A stretch of DNA of 64,000 nucleotides, taken from positions 1 through 64,000 of the forward strand of contig QWPB01000063.1 of the NCBI GenBank assembly GCA_003671275.1. Direction: 5' to 3'. This document shows positions 26,812 to 34,496 of the stretch, piece by piece (within the stretch, counting starts at the first letter, position 1; the number at the start of each line of letters is the position of its first letter). A model generated the notes under the pieces. That model did no database searches. It was given only the letters and a program-made list of their open reading frames with translations, and was not told where the DNA came from. A program made the translations under genes and the position numbers. Source of the stretch: Planctomycetota bacterium. GTDB taxonomy: Bacteria; Planctomycetota; Planctomycetia; Planctomycetales; Planctomycetaceae.

Positions 26812-27842
26812 CAGAGTCCCCCACCCCTCGTCAGCCACTGGACGCCGTCACCGCCGCAGAAGCACTGCAGCGGACCGTGCGAGCCGGTGTCCCCTTGGCG
26901 ACCGGCCTGCGGGCCTATGCCGAAGAATGCCCAGCCGCCTCACGAAACGGGCTGATCGGACTGGCGGAAACGGTCGAATCCGGTGTGCCGGTCGAGACCG
27001 CCCTGGAGTCCCCCCGACACGCCTTGCCCCCGTACCTGGCGGCCTTGATTCGGGCAGGGCTGGAGACCGGACAGCTGGGAACCATGCTGGAAGAATTTTT
27101 GAGACAACAGCGGCGCGGCCGACGGGTGGGACAACAGCTGTCGCTCGATCTGATCTATCCGCTGTTCGTGATCTATTTCTCAGCGGCAATTGGCCTGTTG
27201 ATGCTGATCTTTGTGGTACCGATGTTTACATCCATCTTTGAAGACTTTGGGCTCACGCTGCCCAGCTTGACCGATTCGATGATCCAGCTGTCTCGGCTTG
27301 CCGTGTATCTTCAAATTCCCATTGCGGTCGGCATGCTGGTGAGTGGCGGACTCCTGATCCTGATGCTGGCGGGACAAGTCGTACTCCCGATGCTGGATCG
27401 GAGCCGCTGGCTGGGGGGCGGGGCTCGCGCCGCCAGCTACTCGGAATTCTGTTCCCTGCTGGCCCCGCTGGTCGAGGCGCAACAATCGCTGCCACGGGCC
27501 CTGGATGCATGTGCCCGCGCGCTGTCTCACAGCCGACTGCGGACGAAGGCGCTCCTGCTCTCACAGAAGTTCGATGGATCGCAGTCCCTGGAGGACGCCG
27601 CGGACGAGGTGGGAATGCCCGTCGAGCTGGCCCATCTGTTCCGATGGGAGCAACGCGGAGCTGCGTTTGGCCAGATTCTGCGATCCTGGGCGGACCTGTT
27701 CACGCTGGCTGCCGAGGGCCGCTCGCGGGTGATGCTGGCGTGGATTTCTCCGGTGGTTGTCGTCGTCGTGGGAGTCTTCATCGGTCTGCTGATTCTCTCG
27801 TTGTTTCTACCCCTGATTCGTCTCACCAACTCCCTGTCCTAA
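26808..27842 (+). CDS. GspF/PilC-type platform protein 2
   Basis: A 344-residue T2SSF-family protein and the most canonical of the three. The first T2SSF domain (about 15-120) carries IRAGLETGQLGTMLEEFL, the typical G-E-xG signature; helices LDLIYPLFVIYFSAAIGLLM and GMLVSGGLLILMLAGQVVL follow; a second domain (about 205-305) leads into the last helix (VVVVVVGVFIGLLILSLFLP). The GTG at 26808 overlaps the preceding TGA, so translation is probably coupled. The open frame upstream of this GTG is only a shadow of the previous gene. Confidence 0.88.
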   Translation: MTESPTPRQPLDAVTAAEALQRTVRAGVPLATGLRAYAEECPAASRNGLIGLAETVESGVPVETALESPRHALPPYLAALIRAGLETGQLGTMLEEFLRQQRRGRRVGQQLSLDLIYPLFVIYFSAAIGLLMLIFVVPMFTSIFEDFGLTLPSLTDSMIQLSRLAVYLQIPIAVGMLVSGGLLILMLAGQVVLPMLDRSRWLGGGARAASYSEFCSLLAPLVEAQQSLPRALDACARALSHSRLRTKALLLSQKFDGSQSLEDAADEVGMPVELAHLFRWEQRGAAFGQILRSWADLFTLAAEGRSRVMLAWISPVVVVVVGVFIGLLILSLFLPLIRLTNSLS

Positions 27843-27853
27843 GGAGCTGCACC

Positions 27854-29359
27854 ATGTGGATCATTGTGATTCTGCTGCTCCTTCCGACGCTGGGGCGGGC
27901 GGTACTGGTCGTGGATCGGCGGCGACAACGAGCCCTGCCGATCCAACGTCGGCAGAGCTGGGAGTTGTCATTGCGTTTGCTGGGCGGGCTCTCCCTGGTG
28001 GGAGGCGTGTCACTGCTGGTCGTGACCACCATGATCACGGCGGGGATGTATCAATCCTGGCCGTTCTACGGAATGTTGAGTGCCGCCCTACTGTACATCG
28101 GTAAGCAGGCCCTGACCGTGCGAACCCCGATGCCCGGGTCTCACGAGGATCTGGACGATCCCGATGTCCTGGAGCGCTACACACTGGGCTCGCTTCTCGA
28201 CGACCCCGTCGCGGGACGGATGCGGAGTGTGGCCTGGTTCCTAGTGGTCTATCCGCTGCTGTTTGTCGCCGCGACAATTAGTCTGTTCGCCGTCCCACTG
28301 ACCCTGCTTCTCCTGTTGTGCCTCGCGGGAACATTACGCTCGCGCCGTTCGCTGGAAACGCAGATCCTATGGCTGCTGGCAATCTGCGTGCGGCATCAGA
28401 TTCCCATGGCGGATGAGTTGAAACACTTTGCCGCCGCGCAGCCGGTGACGATACGCCGAAAACTTCTACAAGCGGCCAAGTCGCTAGAATCAGGCGAGCC
28501 CCTGGCGCTGGTTCTGGAACGCCAGCGGTTTGTCTCGGCGTCCAACGCCTGTGCGATTCGTGTGGCTGGTGGACATAACCAGCTGGATCAGACGCTCCTG
28601 CGTCTGGCCGAGGAGGCCACCGATCGGATGCGTTCGACCTCACTGGACCGCCTGAGCGGGGGCCTGCTGCACGTGGCTGCCCTGTTCATGATCGGAACCA
28701 CACTGTTGTCGTCGATCATGTATTTCATTGTCCCCAAGATGAAGGTGATCTTCGAGGGCTTTGGCATGGAATTGCCGCCCATTACCAAACATCTAATCCA
28801 ACTCAGTGACCTGACCGCCAAGGGACAATCCTGGACGATCTTCTGGGTCGGATCGGCATCGTTTTTGATCACTGGATTGTCGTTCCTGCAACTGGTCGGA
28901 TGGGGCAGCTTGAAGTTCCCGCTGCTGATGCAATGGTTCCCCCGTCGAGACGGCCCCGAGGTTCTGCGAACCCTGGCGGCGATCATCCGGGGTCAAGCCG
29001 CATTGCCGGACCAGTTACAACTGGCGGCTGAGCGTCCGGGGCGACCGGATCTGGGTGCCCGCTACCATCGTCTCTCTGTCGCCGTCCGCGCGGGAGGAGA
29101 TCTCGGGGCGGCCCTGTGCCGGGAGCAACTGGTTTCATCGATCCAGGCCGATGCCCTGACGGCTGCCGAGCGGGCGGGACATCTGGAGTTCATGTTGACC
29201 TCGCTGGCGCATTCGACACAGCGGAATCAGCAGCGGGGACTGGCCCTCTGGGCCGAATTGATCGGTCCGATTGTGGTTCTGATGGCGGGAATCGCCGTGG
29301 CCTATGTCGTCGTCGCATTGTTCATGCCGCTGGTCCGGCTGATCGGAGAGCTCTCATGA
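27854..29359 (+). CDS. GspF/PilC-type platform protein 3 with extra N-terminal membrane region
   Basis: A 501-residue protein. The last 310 or so residues are GspF-like: two T2SSF domains (about 172-275 and 375-470; IRVAGGHNQLDQTLL and ERAGHLEFMLTSL mark the two G-rich signatures) with helices after each. The first 170 residues are extra and hold four to five membrane helices (IIVILLLLPTLGRAVLVV, LGGLSLVGGVSLLVV, FYGMLSAALLYIG, VVYPLLFVAATISLFAVPLT) absent from ordinary GspF. The ATG at 27854 has a strong AAGGAG site eight bases before it, the only clear one inside this operon. It ends ATGA-overlapped with the first pseudopilin gene. Confidence 0.82.
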   Translation: MWIIVILLLLPTLGRAVLVVDRRRQRALPIQRRQSWELSLRLLGGLSLVGGVSLLVVTTMITAGMYQSWPFYGMLSAALLYIGKQALTVRTPMPGSHEDLDDPDVLERYTLGSLLDDPVAGRMRSVAWFLVVYPLLFVAATISLFAVPLTLLLLLCLAGTLRSRRSLETQILWLLAICVRHQIPMADELKHFAAAQPVTIRRKLLQAAKSLESGEPLALVLERQRFVSASNACAIRVAGGHNQLDQTLLRLAEEATDRMRSTSLDRLSGGLLHVAALFMIGTTLLSSIMYFIVPKMKVIFEGFGMELPPITKHLIQLSDLTAKGQSWTIFWVGSASFLITGLSFLQLVGWGSLKFPLLMQWFPRRDGPEVLRTLAAIIRGQAALPDQLQLAAERPGRPDLGARYHRLSVAVRAGGDLGAALCREQLVSSIQADALTAAERAGHLEFMLTSLAHSTQRNQQRGLALWAELIGPIVVLMAGIAVAYVVVALFMPLVRLIGELS

Positions 29360-29793
29360 TCGGACGACCTCAGTCCACGAAATCGTTCTCCTTGGTGGAG
29401 GTTCATCAGCCTCGTCGTTGCGGCACGACAATGGTCGAAATGGCCGTCGCCGTGGCTCTGATCGCGGCCCTGATTTCCATCCTGGTGCCGATATTGTCGC
29501 GAGCCCAGGTATCTCGAACCGAGGGACTGGTTCGCGAGCGGGCACTGACCTCCGTCGTCAATCTGCTGGAACGGGCGAGTCTGTTGACAGAACGGACTCC
29601 CGAAACCCTGGCTCCGCTGGGGCAGGAGATGATCGCGGGACTGGAGATCCCCGATCCGCTATGGACGTTTGAGCGGACCACGGAAGCGGATGGCCCGCTC
29701 GTCCGGTTGCAGGCCACGCTCTCCTGGAGCACGAACCGGACCACACGCAGTTCGGTGGCCCTCGTCCGCTGGTATCCGGGAGAACAACCATGA
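29356..29793 (+). CDS. Pseudopilin-like protein 1 (prepilin signal, Glu+5 present)
   Basis: A 145-residue protein with a type IV prepilin-like leader of about 23 residues (ending RRCG), then TTMVEMAVAVALIAALIS: a Gly at -1, hydrophobic helix, and Glu at +5. The usual Phe at +1 is Thr. The remainder is a short globular domain ending in an NRTTRSSVALVRWYPGE strand pair. Size and position suggest a minor pseudopilin (GspH/GspI-like class), but no subfamily can be named. The ATG at 29356 overlaps the previous stop by four bases (ATGA). Processing would need a PilD-type peptidase that is not in this window. Confidence 0.78.
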   Translation: MIGRPQSTKSFSLVEVHQPRRCGTTMVEMAVAVALIAALISILVPILSRAQVSRTEGLVRERALTSVVNLLERASLLTERTPETLAPLGQEMIAGLEIPDPLWTFERTTEADGPLVRLQATLSWSTNRTTRSSVALVRWYPGEQP

Positions 29794-30320
29794 GATCGTT
29801 CCGGATAGAAACCTCTGCCCCCTGCCGTCGAGGCTGGATGCTGGTCGAGCTGATTGTCGTCCTGTCTCTGGCCACCATCATCGGCGGCGCAGCCCTGATG
29901 CTGACCTCGCGAATGCTGGGAGCCCAGCACCGCATGGCGAGCTCCCTTGTCGAATATCGAACGCTGTCACAGCTCGAGCTGCAGCTGCGGAATGATGCCC
30001 GCAACGCCGGACGGATCGAACGAGTTGACGGTCTGGACGCCGCACCGTGGCAGTTGCGTTTTCCGAGCCATGATGCCGATCCGGTCTACACGTTTTCTGC
30101 GGATCGCGTCGAGCGGCATCTCGGCGGGCAACTTGCCGGACGCTGGACCGGCTGGACAGGACGTTGGGAAACCACGGTCGACGCCGATGGTCGACGGGCC
30201 CGGTTGGAACTGCTGGGCACGGATGCCGTGGTGGGAGAACCCCCTCGAACGCCTCGCGGTCGAATGATCGTGGTGCAGCGGTGGGAACTGGTGACCACGA
30301 ACGGGAGGCCCCACCCATGA
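29790..30320 (+). CDS. Pseudopilin-like protein 2 (GspJ-like position)
   Basis: A 176-residue protein with leader ...CRRG followed by WMLVELIVVLSLATIIGG, so Gly at -1, Trp at +1 and Glu at +5, then a long helix (EYRTLSQLELQLRNDAR) and a beta-rich globular domain. The length and the third-from-last place among the small pseudopilins recall GspJ, which partners GspI and GspK at the tip of the type II pseudopilus; this is inference from order and size. ATGA overlap with the gene before and after indicates coupled translation. Confidence 0.76.
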   Translation: MRSFRIETSAPCRRGWMLVELIVVLSLATIIGGAALMLTSRMLGAQHRMASSLVEYRTLSQLELQLRNDARNAGRIERVDGLDAAPWQLRFPSHDADPVYTFSADRVERHLGGQLAGRWTGWTGRWETTVDADGRRARLELLGTDAVVGEPPRTPRGRMIVVQRWELVTTNGRPHP

Positions 30321-30730
30321 GAACCTCTCCTCGACCGGCCCACCCCCGAAAGGGCTGGGCGCTGCTGTCCGCGCTGGTTGCCGTATTGATCGTGGCGGCC
30401 CTATCCGCCGGGCTCATACGAGCGATTCTGGCCAGCCATCGCGAGATCGAACTGCAGGAACATCTGGCCCAGGCGGACCAGCTGGCGGAATCGGCCCGCA
30501 TCCGCGTGGCGACCCAGTTGCAGAAGACACCGAATTACACGGGTGAAGTCTGGAAACCCGCCGCTTCGGGTGGGTCCGCGATGCAGGCCACCATCACGGT
30601 GACAGGCACGGGAGCATCGCCGCAGGCCCGCGTGGTGTGTCTTGTTCCGGCGGATGTCCCGCATCCCGTCCGGGTCGAGCGAGCCTGGTCATGGACCCCC
30701 GCGCCACCCCCTGAAACACCTTCTCCATGA
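30317..30730 (+). CDS. Pseudopilin-like protein 3 lacking Glu+5 (GspK/PilX-like)
   Basis: A 137-residue protein with leader ...PRKG then [20 protein letters not shown]. Gly -1 is present, but position +5 is Ser, not Glu. Loss of Glu+5 is the hallmark of GspK, the pseudopilin that caps the tip of the type II pseudopilus. At 137 residues it is much shorter than GspK (about 300), so the large alpha domain is missing; a PilX-type minor pilin is the alternative. The C-terminus is Pro-rich ([12 protein letters not shown]). The ATG at 30317 overlaps the previous stop, and the next gene overlaps its own stop, both as ATGA. Confidence 0.7.
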   Translation: MRTSPRPAHPRKGWALLSALVAVLIVAALSAGLIRAILASHREIELQEHLAQADQLAESARIRVATQLQKTPNYTGEVWKPAASGGSAMQATITVTGTGASPQARVVCLVPADVPHPVRVERAWSWTPAPPPETPSP

Positions 30731-31659
30731 GATCGATCATGACCCCAGCACTTCCGGTTCCACAGACCATCTGCCGCACCCGTTCGGGGTTCACCCTGAT
30801 CGAGCTGCTGGTTGTGGTGGCCATTATTGCCGTGCTGATTGCCCTGTTGCTGCCCGCCGTACAGCAGGCCCGCGAGAACGCCCGCCGCACGCAATGCCTG
30901 AATAACCTCTCGCAGATTGCCCTGGGGCTCAGCAGCTACCACACCGCCCATCGGGTCTTTCCGCCGGGAACGATCAACCCCACGGGTCCGGTCGATCGCC
31001 TGCCCACGGGATACAAGCATTCGTGGGTGGTCCAGCTGTTGCCCTTCATGGGGGAAGAGAATCTCGCCAAGCTGTTTGATCCCCAGGTCAGTATCTTTGA
31101 GCAGGTGCAACTGCGTCAGCGGGAGCGCGCGATCGGGGTTCCCTGGATGTTCTGTCCCAGTACGCCTAATGCTTCGACGGGGGGACTGGGCACCTATGCG
31201 GGGAACCACCATGAGGTGGAAGCCCCGATTGACACGACCAATAACGGGATGCTGTTTCTGAATAGCAGCCTGCGACTGCGCGACGTGGATGATGGTCAGC
31301 AATACACGTTACTGGTGGGGGAGATCCGCGTCCCTCAGCGGTGGTTTGTGGGCACCCATGAGTCTCTCCGGAATACCGGTCATCCATTCGATGGACCGAA
31401 CTTTGGCAACCCCGCCACGGGGCCCGGAAATGCCTGGGAACTGCCCCCGGAGGAATCGCCCGATGCCGTTCCCGTGGATCAAGACGCCGTGCAAGCTCAG
31501 AAACTCCTGCGGGTAGGGGGCTTTGGCAGCAACCACACCACAGGAGCCCAGTTTGCCTTCGTGGATGGCAGTGTGCGATTCATCAGCCAGTATGTGGACA
31601 CCGCTTTGTTTCGTCGTTTAGGCAGTCGCCGCGACGGAGAAATCGTGGGAGATTACTGA
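30727..31659 (+). CDS. DUF1559 prepilin-like protein 1
   Basis: A 310-residue protein with the canonical class III prepilin signal RSG then [20 protein letters not shown], followed by the DUF1559 signature [16 protein letters not shown] and a globular beta-rich domain (residues about 60-300) with a late [12 protein letters not shown], near-diagnostic for Planctomycetota. Dozens of such genes are usual per genome in this phylum, mostly scattered; the function is unknown, presumably pseudopilin-like or surface-exposed. Here it is locked into an operon with GspF-like genes by an ATGA overlap, and its stop shares one base with the next ATG. Confidence 0.93.
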   Translation: MRSIMTPALPVPQTICRTRSGFTLIELLVVVAIIAVLIALLLPAVQQARENARRTQCLNNLSQIALGLSSYHTAHRVFPPGTINPTGPVDRLPTGYKHSWVVQLLPFMGEENLAKLFDPQVSIFEQVQLRQRERAIGVPWMFCPSTPNASTGGLGTYAGNHHEVEAPIDTTNNGMLFLNSSLRLRDVDDGQQYTLLVGEIRVPQRWFVGTHESLRNTGHPFDGPNFGNPATGPGNAWELPPEESPDAVPVDQDAVQAQKLLRVGGFGSNHTTGAQFAFVDGSVRFISQYVDTALFRRLGSRRDGEIVGDY

Positions 31660-32681
31660 TGATGGCTCCGTCACGCCCCTCCCTGGACAGCCATCGGCAC
31701 TCGGGTTTCACCCTGATTGAGCTGCTGGTTTCGATCGCCATCATGGCGGTGGTCGCCGCCCTGACCCTGCCCGCGATTCAGCAGGCCCGGGTACGGATGC
31801 GCGGTGTTCAAAGCCAGTCGAATCTCGCCCGGCTGGGCGAGGCTTTTCATGCCTACCACCTGTCGCAAGGGAGCCTGCCCGCCGGATCGATTGACGGGCA
31901 GTCCCCCGCCCGCGCCATGCCCGACCGGTTTGTCTGGGGATGGGGACTCCAACTGCTGCCTTATCTGGACGAGACGAATCGTTATCGAGCACTCGACCCG
32001 GCACGGGGAGTATTCGCGGAGTCTCACCGTGCCGTGACACGGTCGGCCCCGCCCGTGTTCGTCTGCCCGCTGGGAACTCCGAAAAAGCCGCTGGGTTATG
32101 CCGCCTGTCACCATGATCGTGTGGCCGAGATTACTGAAAGCAACTCAGGCGTGTTCTGCCTGAATCAACCCGTTCGACTATCGGACCTGGTGGATGGAAC
32201 GCAGTATTCCCTGTTCGTGGGTGAAGCTGCGGGAGTGCGCTGGAGCGAGGGAACCTTTGGAAGCCTGCGACACGTGGGCATAACTTACGACCCCCACGAT
32301 GCCTCACAACTGGCGGGGCTGACTCCCGCCGAGGTACGTGCCGCTCGTCGTGAGATGGCCCGCGAAAACGAATCGCAGGCCAAGCGGGAGCGAGGGGGAG
32401 AGAATCCGGACGAAATGGCTTCGGGAACGTTCGAGTTGGAAAATGAAAACGGAGGAATGCCCGGAGAATGGATAGACAATGGAGAGCATCCGCCCGCGCC
32501 ACCCACGTCCGAAGTCCTGAAACGTGATCGACCGCCCACCAGCTTTGCTCCTGTGGGAGGAGCCGGCACCCGCTTCCTGTTGGGTGATGGTTCCGTGCGA
32601 GTGATCTCTTCGAGTATCGACTTGTCGATCCTTCGCCGCCTGGCCAACCGGTTTGATCACTGGACCGCTGGCGAATTCTAA
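31659..32681 (+). CDS. DUF1559 prepilin-like protein 2
   Basis: A 340-residue paralogue of the preceding gene: HSG then [20 protein letters not shown] with LPAIQQARVRMRG, and a final RFLLGDGSVRVISSSID. It carries an inserted acidic and charged stretch (about residues 222-275; rich in Arg, Glu, Asn and Gly, for example EMARENESQAKRERGGE) missing from paralogue 1, probably an exposed loop. The ATG at 31659 overlaps the stop of its neighbour by one base (TGATG). The two DUF1559 genes next to each other look like an old duplication, as only the N-terminal signal and the end motif stay close. Confidence 0.92.
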   Translation: MMAPSRPSLDSHRHSGFTLIELLVSIAIMAVVAALTLPAIQQARVRMRGVQSQSNLARLGEAFHAYHLSQGSLPAGSIDGQSPARAMPDRFVWGWGLQLLPYLDETNRYRALDPARGVFAESHRAVTRSAPPVFVCPLGTPKKPLGYAACHHDRVAEITESNSGVFCLNQPVRLSDLVDGTQYSLFVGEAAGVRWSEGTFGSLRHVGITYDPHDASQLAGLTPAEVRAARREMARENESQAKRERGGENPDEMASGTFELENENGGMPGEWIDNGEHPPAPPTSEVLKRDRPPTSFAPVGGAGTRFLLGDGSVRVISSSIDLSILRRLANRFDHWTAGEF

Positions 32682-32690
32682 GGGCAAGCG

Positions 32691-34496
32691 ATGCGGCCTC
32701 GACACTACCTCACCGGACTGATGAGTCTCTGTCTGAGCCTGTACCTTGGAGCTGTGGCCACAGCTCAGAACATCGAGGATTCCCCCTCGGCGATACAGGT
32801 CTCGGATGTCGAGTGGGGATTCGACGGAACAGTGCGTGGCAAAACTTTTATTCCGTTGAGATTGAACATCAAAAACCCGGGCGACCAAGGGCGGGATCTC
32901 ACCCTGCGCCTGTTGCGGAGCGATGGGCTCAGCGATGTTTCCGAAGAGTACCGCCAGCAGATTCACGTTTCGGCGGGGATCTCCCGGCGCGTGCAGTTCC
33001 TGCCCTTTATCAACGATGCCTCCGATCCCTGGATCTTACGATGGGGGGATGGGGATGATGAGATGCTGGAACTGCGCACGAATGGGGCCGATGATGGCGT
33101 GGCGTGTCTGGTATCGAGCAACGACCCGACCGCCACCACGGGCGCGTTACCCCGATGGGACGAGGAGACGTTTCCCTCCTCGGTTCAGGCTCTGGATGGA
33201 TTGCGAGTCCTGGTTCTGGATCATGAGCCGGTATGGACACGCGCCCAGAAAAAAGCCTGCGAAGACTGGGTGCGGCTGGGCGGTCGGATCGTGCTGTTGA
33301 AACCGACCGGCGGGGACACGATCCCTTTTGGTCCGGGCCTGGAATTCCTCAACCATATCGATGCCACGACCCCCTGGGGAGCTGGACGGGTAAGCCGACT
33401 TGCCATCCCGGCCCGCGAGTTCCAGCGCTCGACGATCGAGCGGCACATCCTGGGACGCCGCCTCTCTCTGGGAGATCTTCAGCACAAGCTGGAGATGTTC
33501 GAGCGGAACGGACAAATGTCGTATGACCGTTCGCAGGTTCTGGGGACGCTCAAGGAGCTGGCGGCTTTCAGTCAGCGCTGGTGGCTGATCTATCTGATGG
33601 TCTTCCTCTACGTGGGTTATCAGTACCGGGTGGGGTCGCGTTACGGCTTATTGCTGAAGAATCCACGTGGGTTGTATTGTCGGATGGTGGGCGCAACTGT
33701 GGTGGCGTCGATCGTGATCTGTGTGCTGTCGCGAGTCGGATTCCGAAATGCTGATCGGGTCCGGACCGCTGCCATCGCTCGCCCGGTGTCACCCGGTGTC
33801 TATGACGTGGAAGGGTGGGCCACTCTTTCAACCGGATTGAATGGAGGATTGCACCAGTTTTCAGTCGTGGGTGACGGGCCGGTGTATGGGGCGGGCGAAT
33901 CGTATGGCCAGAGCCCGGTACGGGTCACCGAACAAGGATGCGAAATCGACCAACCGGCCTTCGCCACGCAGAAGATGGCCTACCGGATTCGGGCGAATCT
34001 ACCAGACATCAGCGGAAATCTGACTTCCGGGGACCTGCAAACCACACTGCTGGCTGCCCTGAGAAATCCCACCGGATCGCCAAGAATCCACGAGGCGGCC
34101 ATCCTGACCGGGAGCAGCCTGCTGCGGCTTCCCCGGGCCAATTCCCGACAGGGCATCCTGGAACCAGGCAGTTCCTCATCCATGGCGGACTGGATCCGCG
34201 AGCAGACCGTCCGACAACACCATCGCCGTCGGTTTCATGCCCTGGGAATGTGGGGTTCCCTGGTTTACTCGCCCTCGGAGGAAGAGCAATATCAGATGAT
34301 CTTCGATGAATTGCTGGGCAACGCCTTCCGGGTGGGGATCAATGTCTATCCCGATTCATTCGTAGTCCCTCCGGGGCAAGCCCGTGTCGTTCTGATGACC
34401 GACTGGCCGAAGGAACTGGCCTTTACGGGGGATTATCCGGATATCGAGGGGCGCATGCTCTACGTGATCGATGTTCCCTTGCGATCGACCGAGTGA
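32691..34496 (+). CDS. Unknown membrane protein with DUF4350-like extracytoplasmic domain
   Basis: A 601-residue protein with a signal peptide (LTGLMSLCLSLYLGAVATA). Residues 30-130 are a beta-sandwich (GKTFIPLRLNIKNPGDQGRD). Residues 170-225 (LDGLRVLVLDHEP, then EDWVRLGGRIVLL) look like the flavodoxin or amidotransferase-like domain found outside the membrane in DUF4350 proteins. Two membrane helices follow (WWLIYLMVFLYVGYQ near 305, MVGATVVASIVICVL near 330), then a second large beta-rich domain. I do not recognise a named family. It is nine bases after the DUF1559 gene and its stop overlaps the ABC-2 permease start (GTGA), so it probably works with that permease. Confidence 0.72.
   Translation: MRPRHYLTGLMSLCLSLYLGAVATAQNIEDSPSAIQVSDVEWGFDGTVRGKTFIPLRLNIKNPGDQGRDLTLRLLRSDGLSDVSEEYRQQIHVSAGISRRVQFLPFINDASDPWILRWGDGDDEMLELRTNGADDGVACLVSSNDPTATTGALPRWDEETFPSSVQALDGLRVLVLDHEPVWTRAQKKACEDWVRLGGRIVLLKPTGGDTIPFGPGLEFLNHIDATTPWGAGRVSRLAIPAREFQRSTIERHILGRRLSLGDLQHKLEMFERNGQMSYDRSQVLGTLKELAAFSQRWWLIYLMVFLYVGYQYRVGSRYGLLLKNPRGLYCRMVGATVVASIVICVLSRVGFRNADRVRTAAIARPVSPGVYDVEGWATLSTGLNGGLHQFSVVGDGPVYGAGESYGQSPVRVTEQGCEIDQPAFATQKMAYRIRANLPDISGNLTSGDLQTTLLAALRNPTGSPRIHEAAILTGSSLLRLPRANSRQGILEPGSSSSMADWIREQTVRQHHRRRFHALGMWGSLVYSPSEEEQYQMIFDELLGNAFRVGINVYPDSFVVPPGQARVVLMTDWPKELAFTGDYPDIEGRMLYVIDVPLRSTE

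Noticed and set aside
25714-32681. A complete type II secretion system or type IV pilus
   Set aside because: No GspE/PilB ATPase, GspD secretin, GspC/L/M or prepilin peptidase is encoded in the window, so only a partial, divergent set can be claimed.
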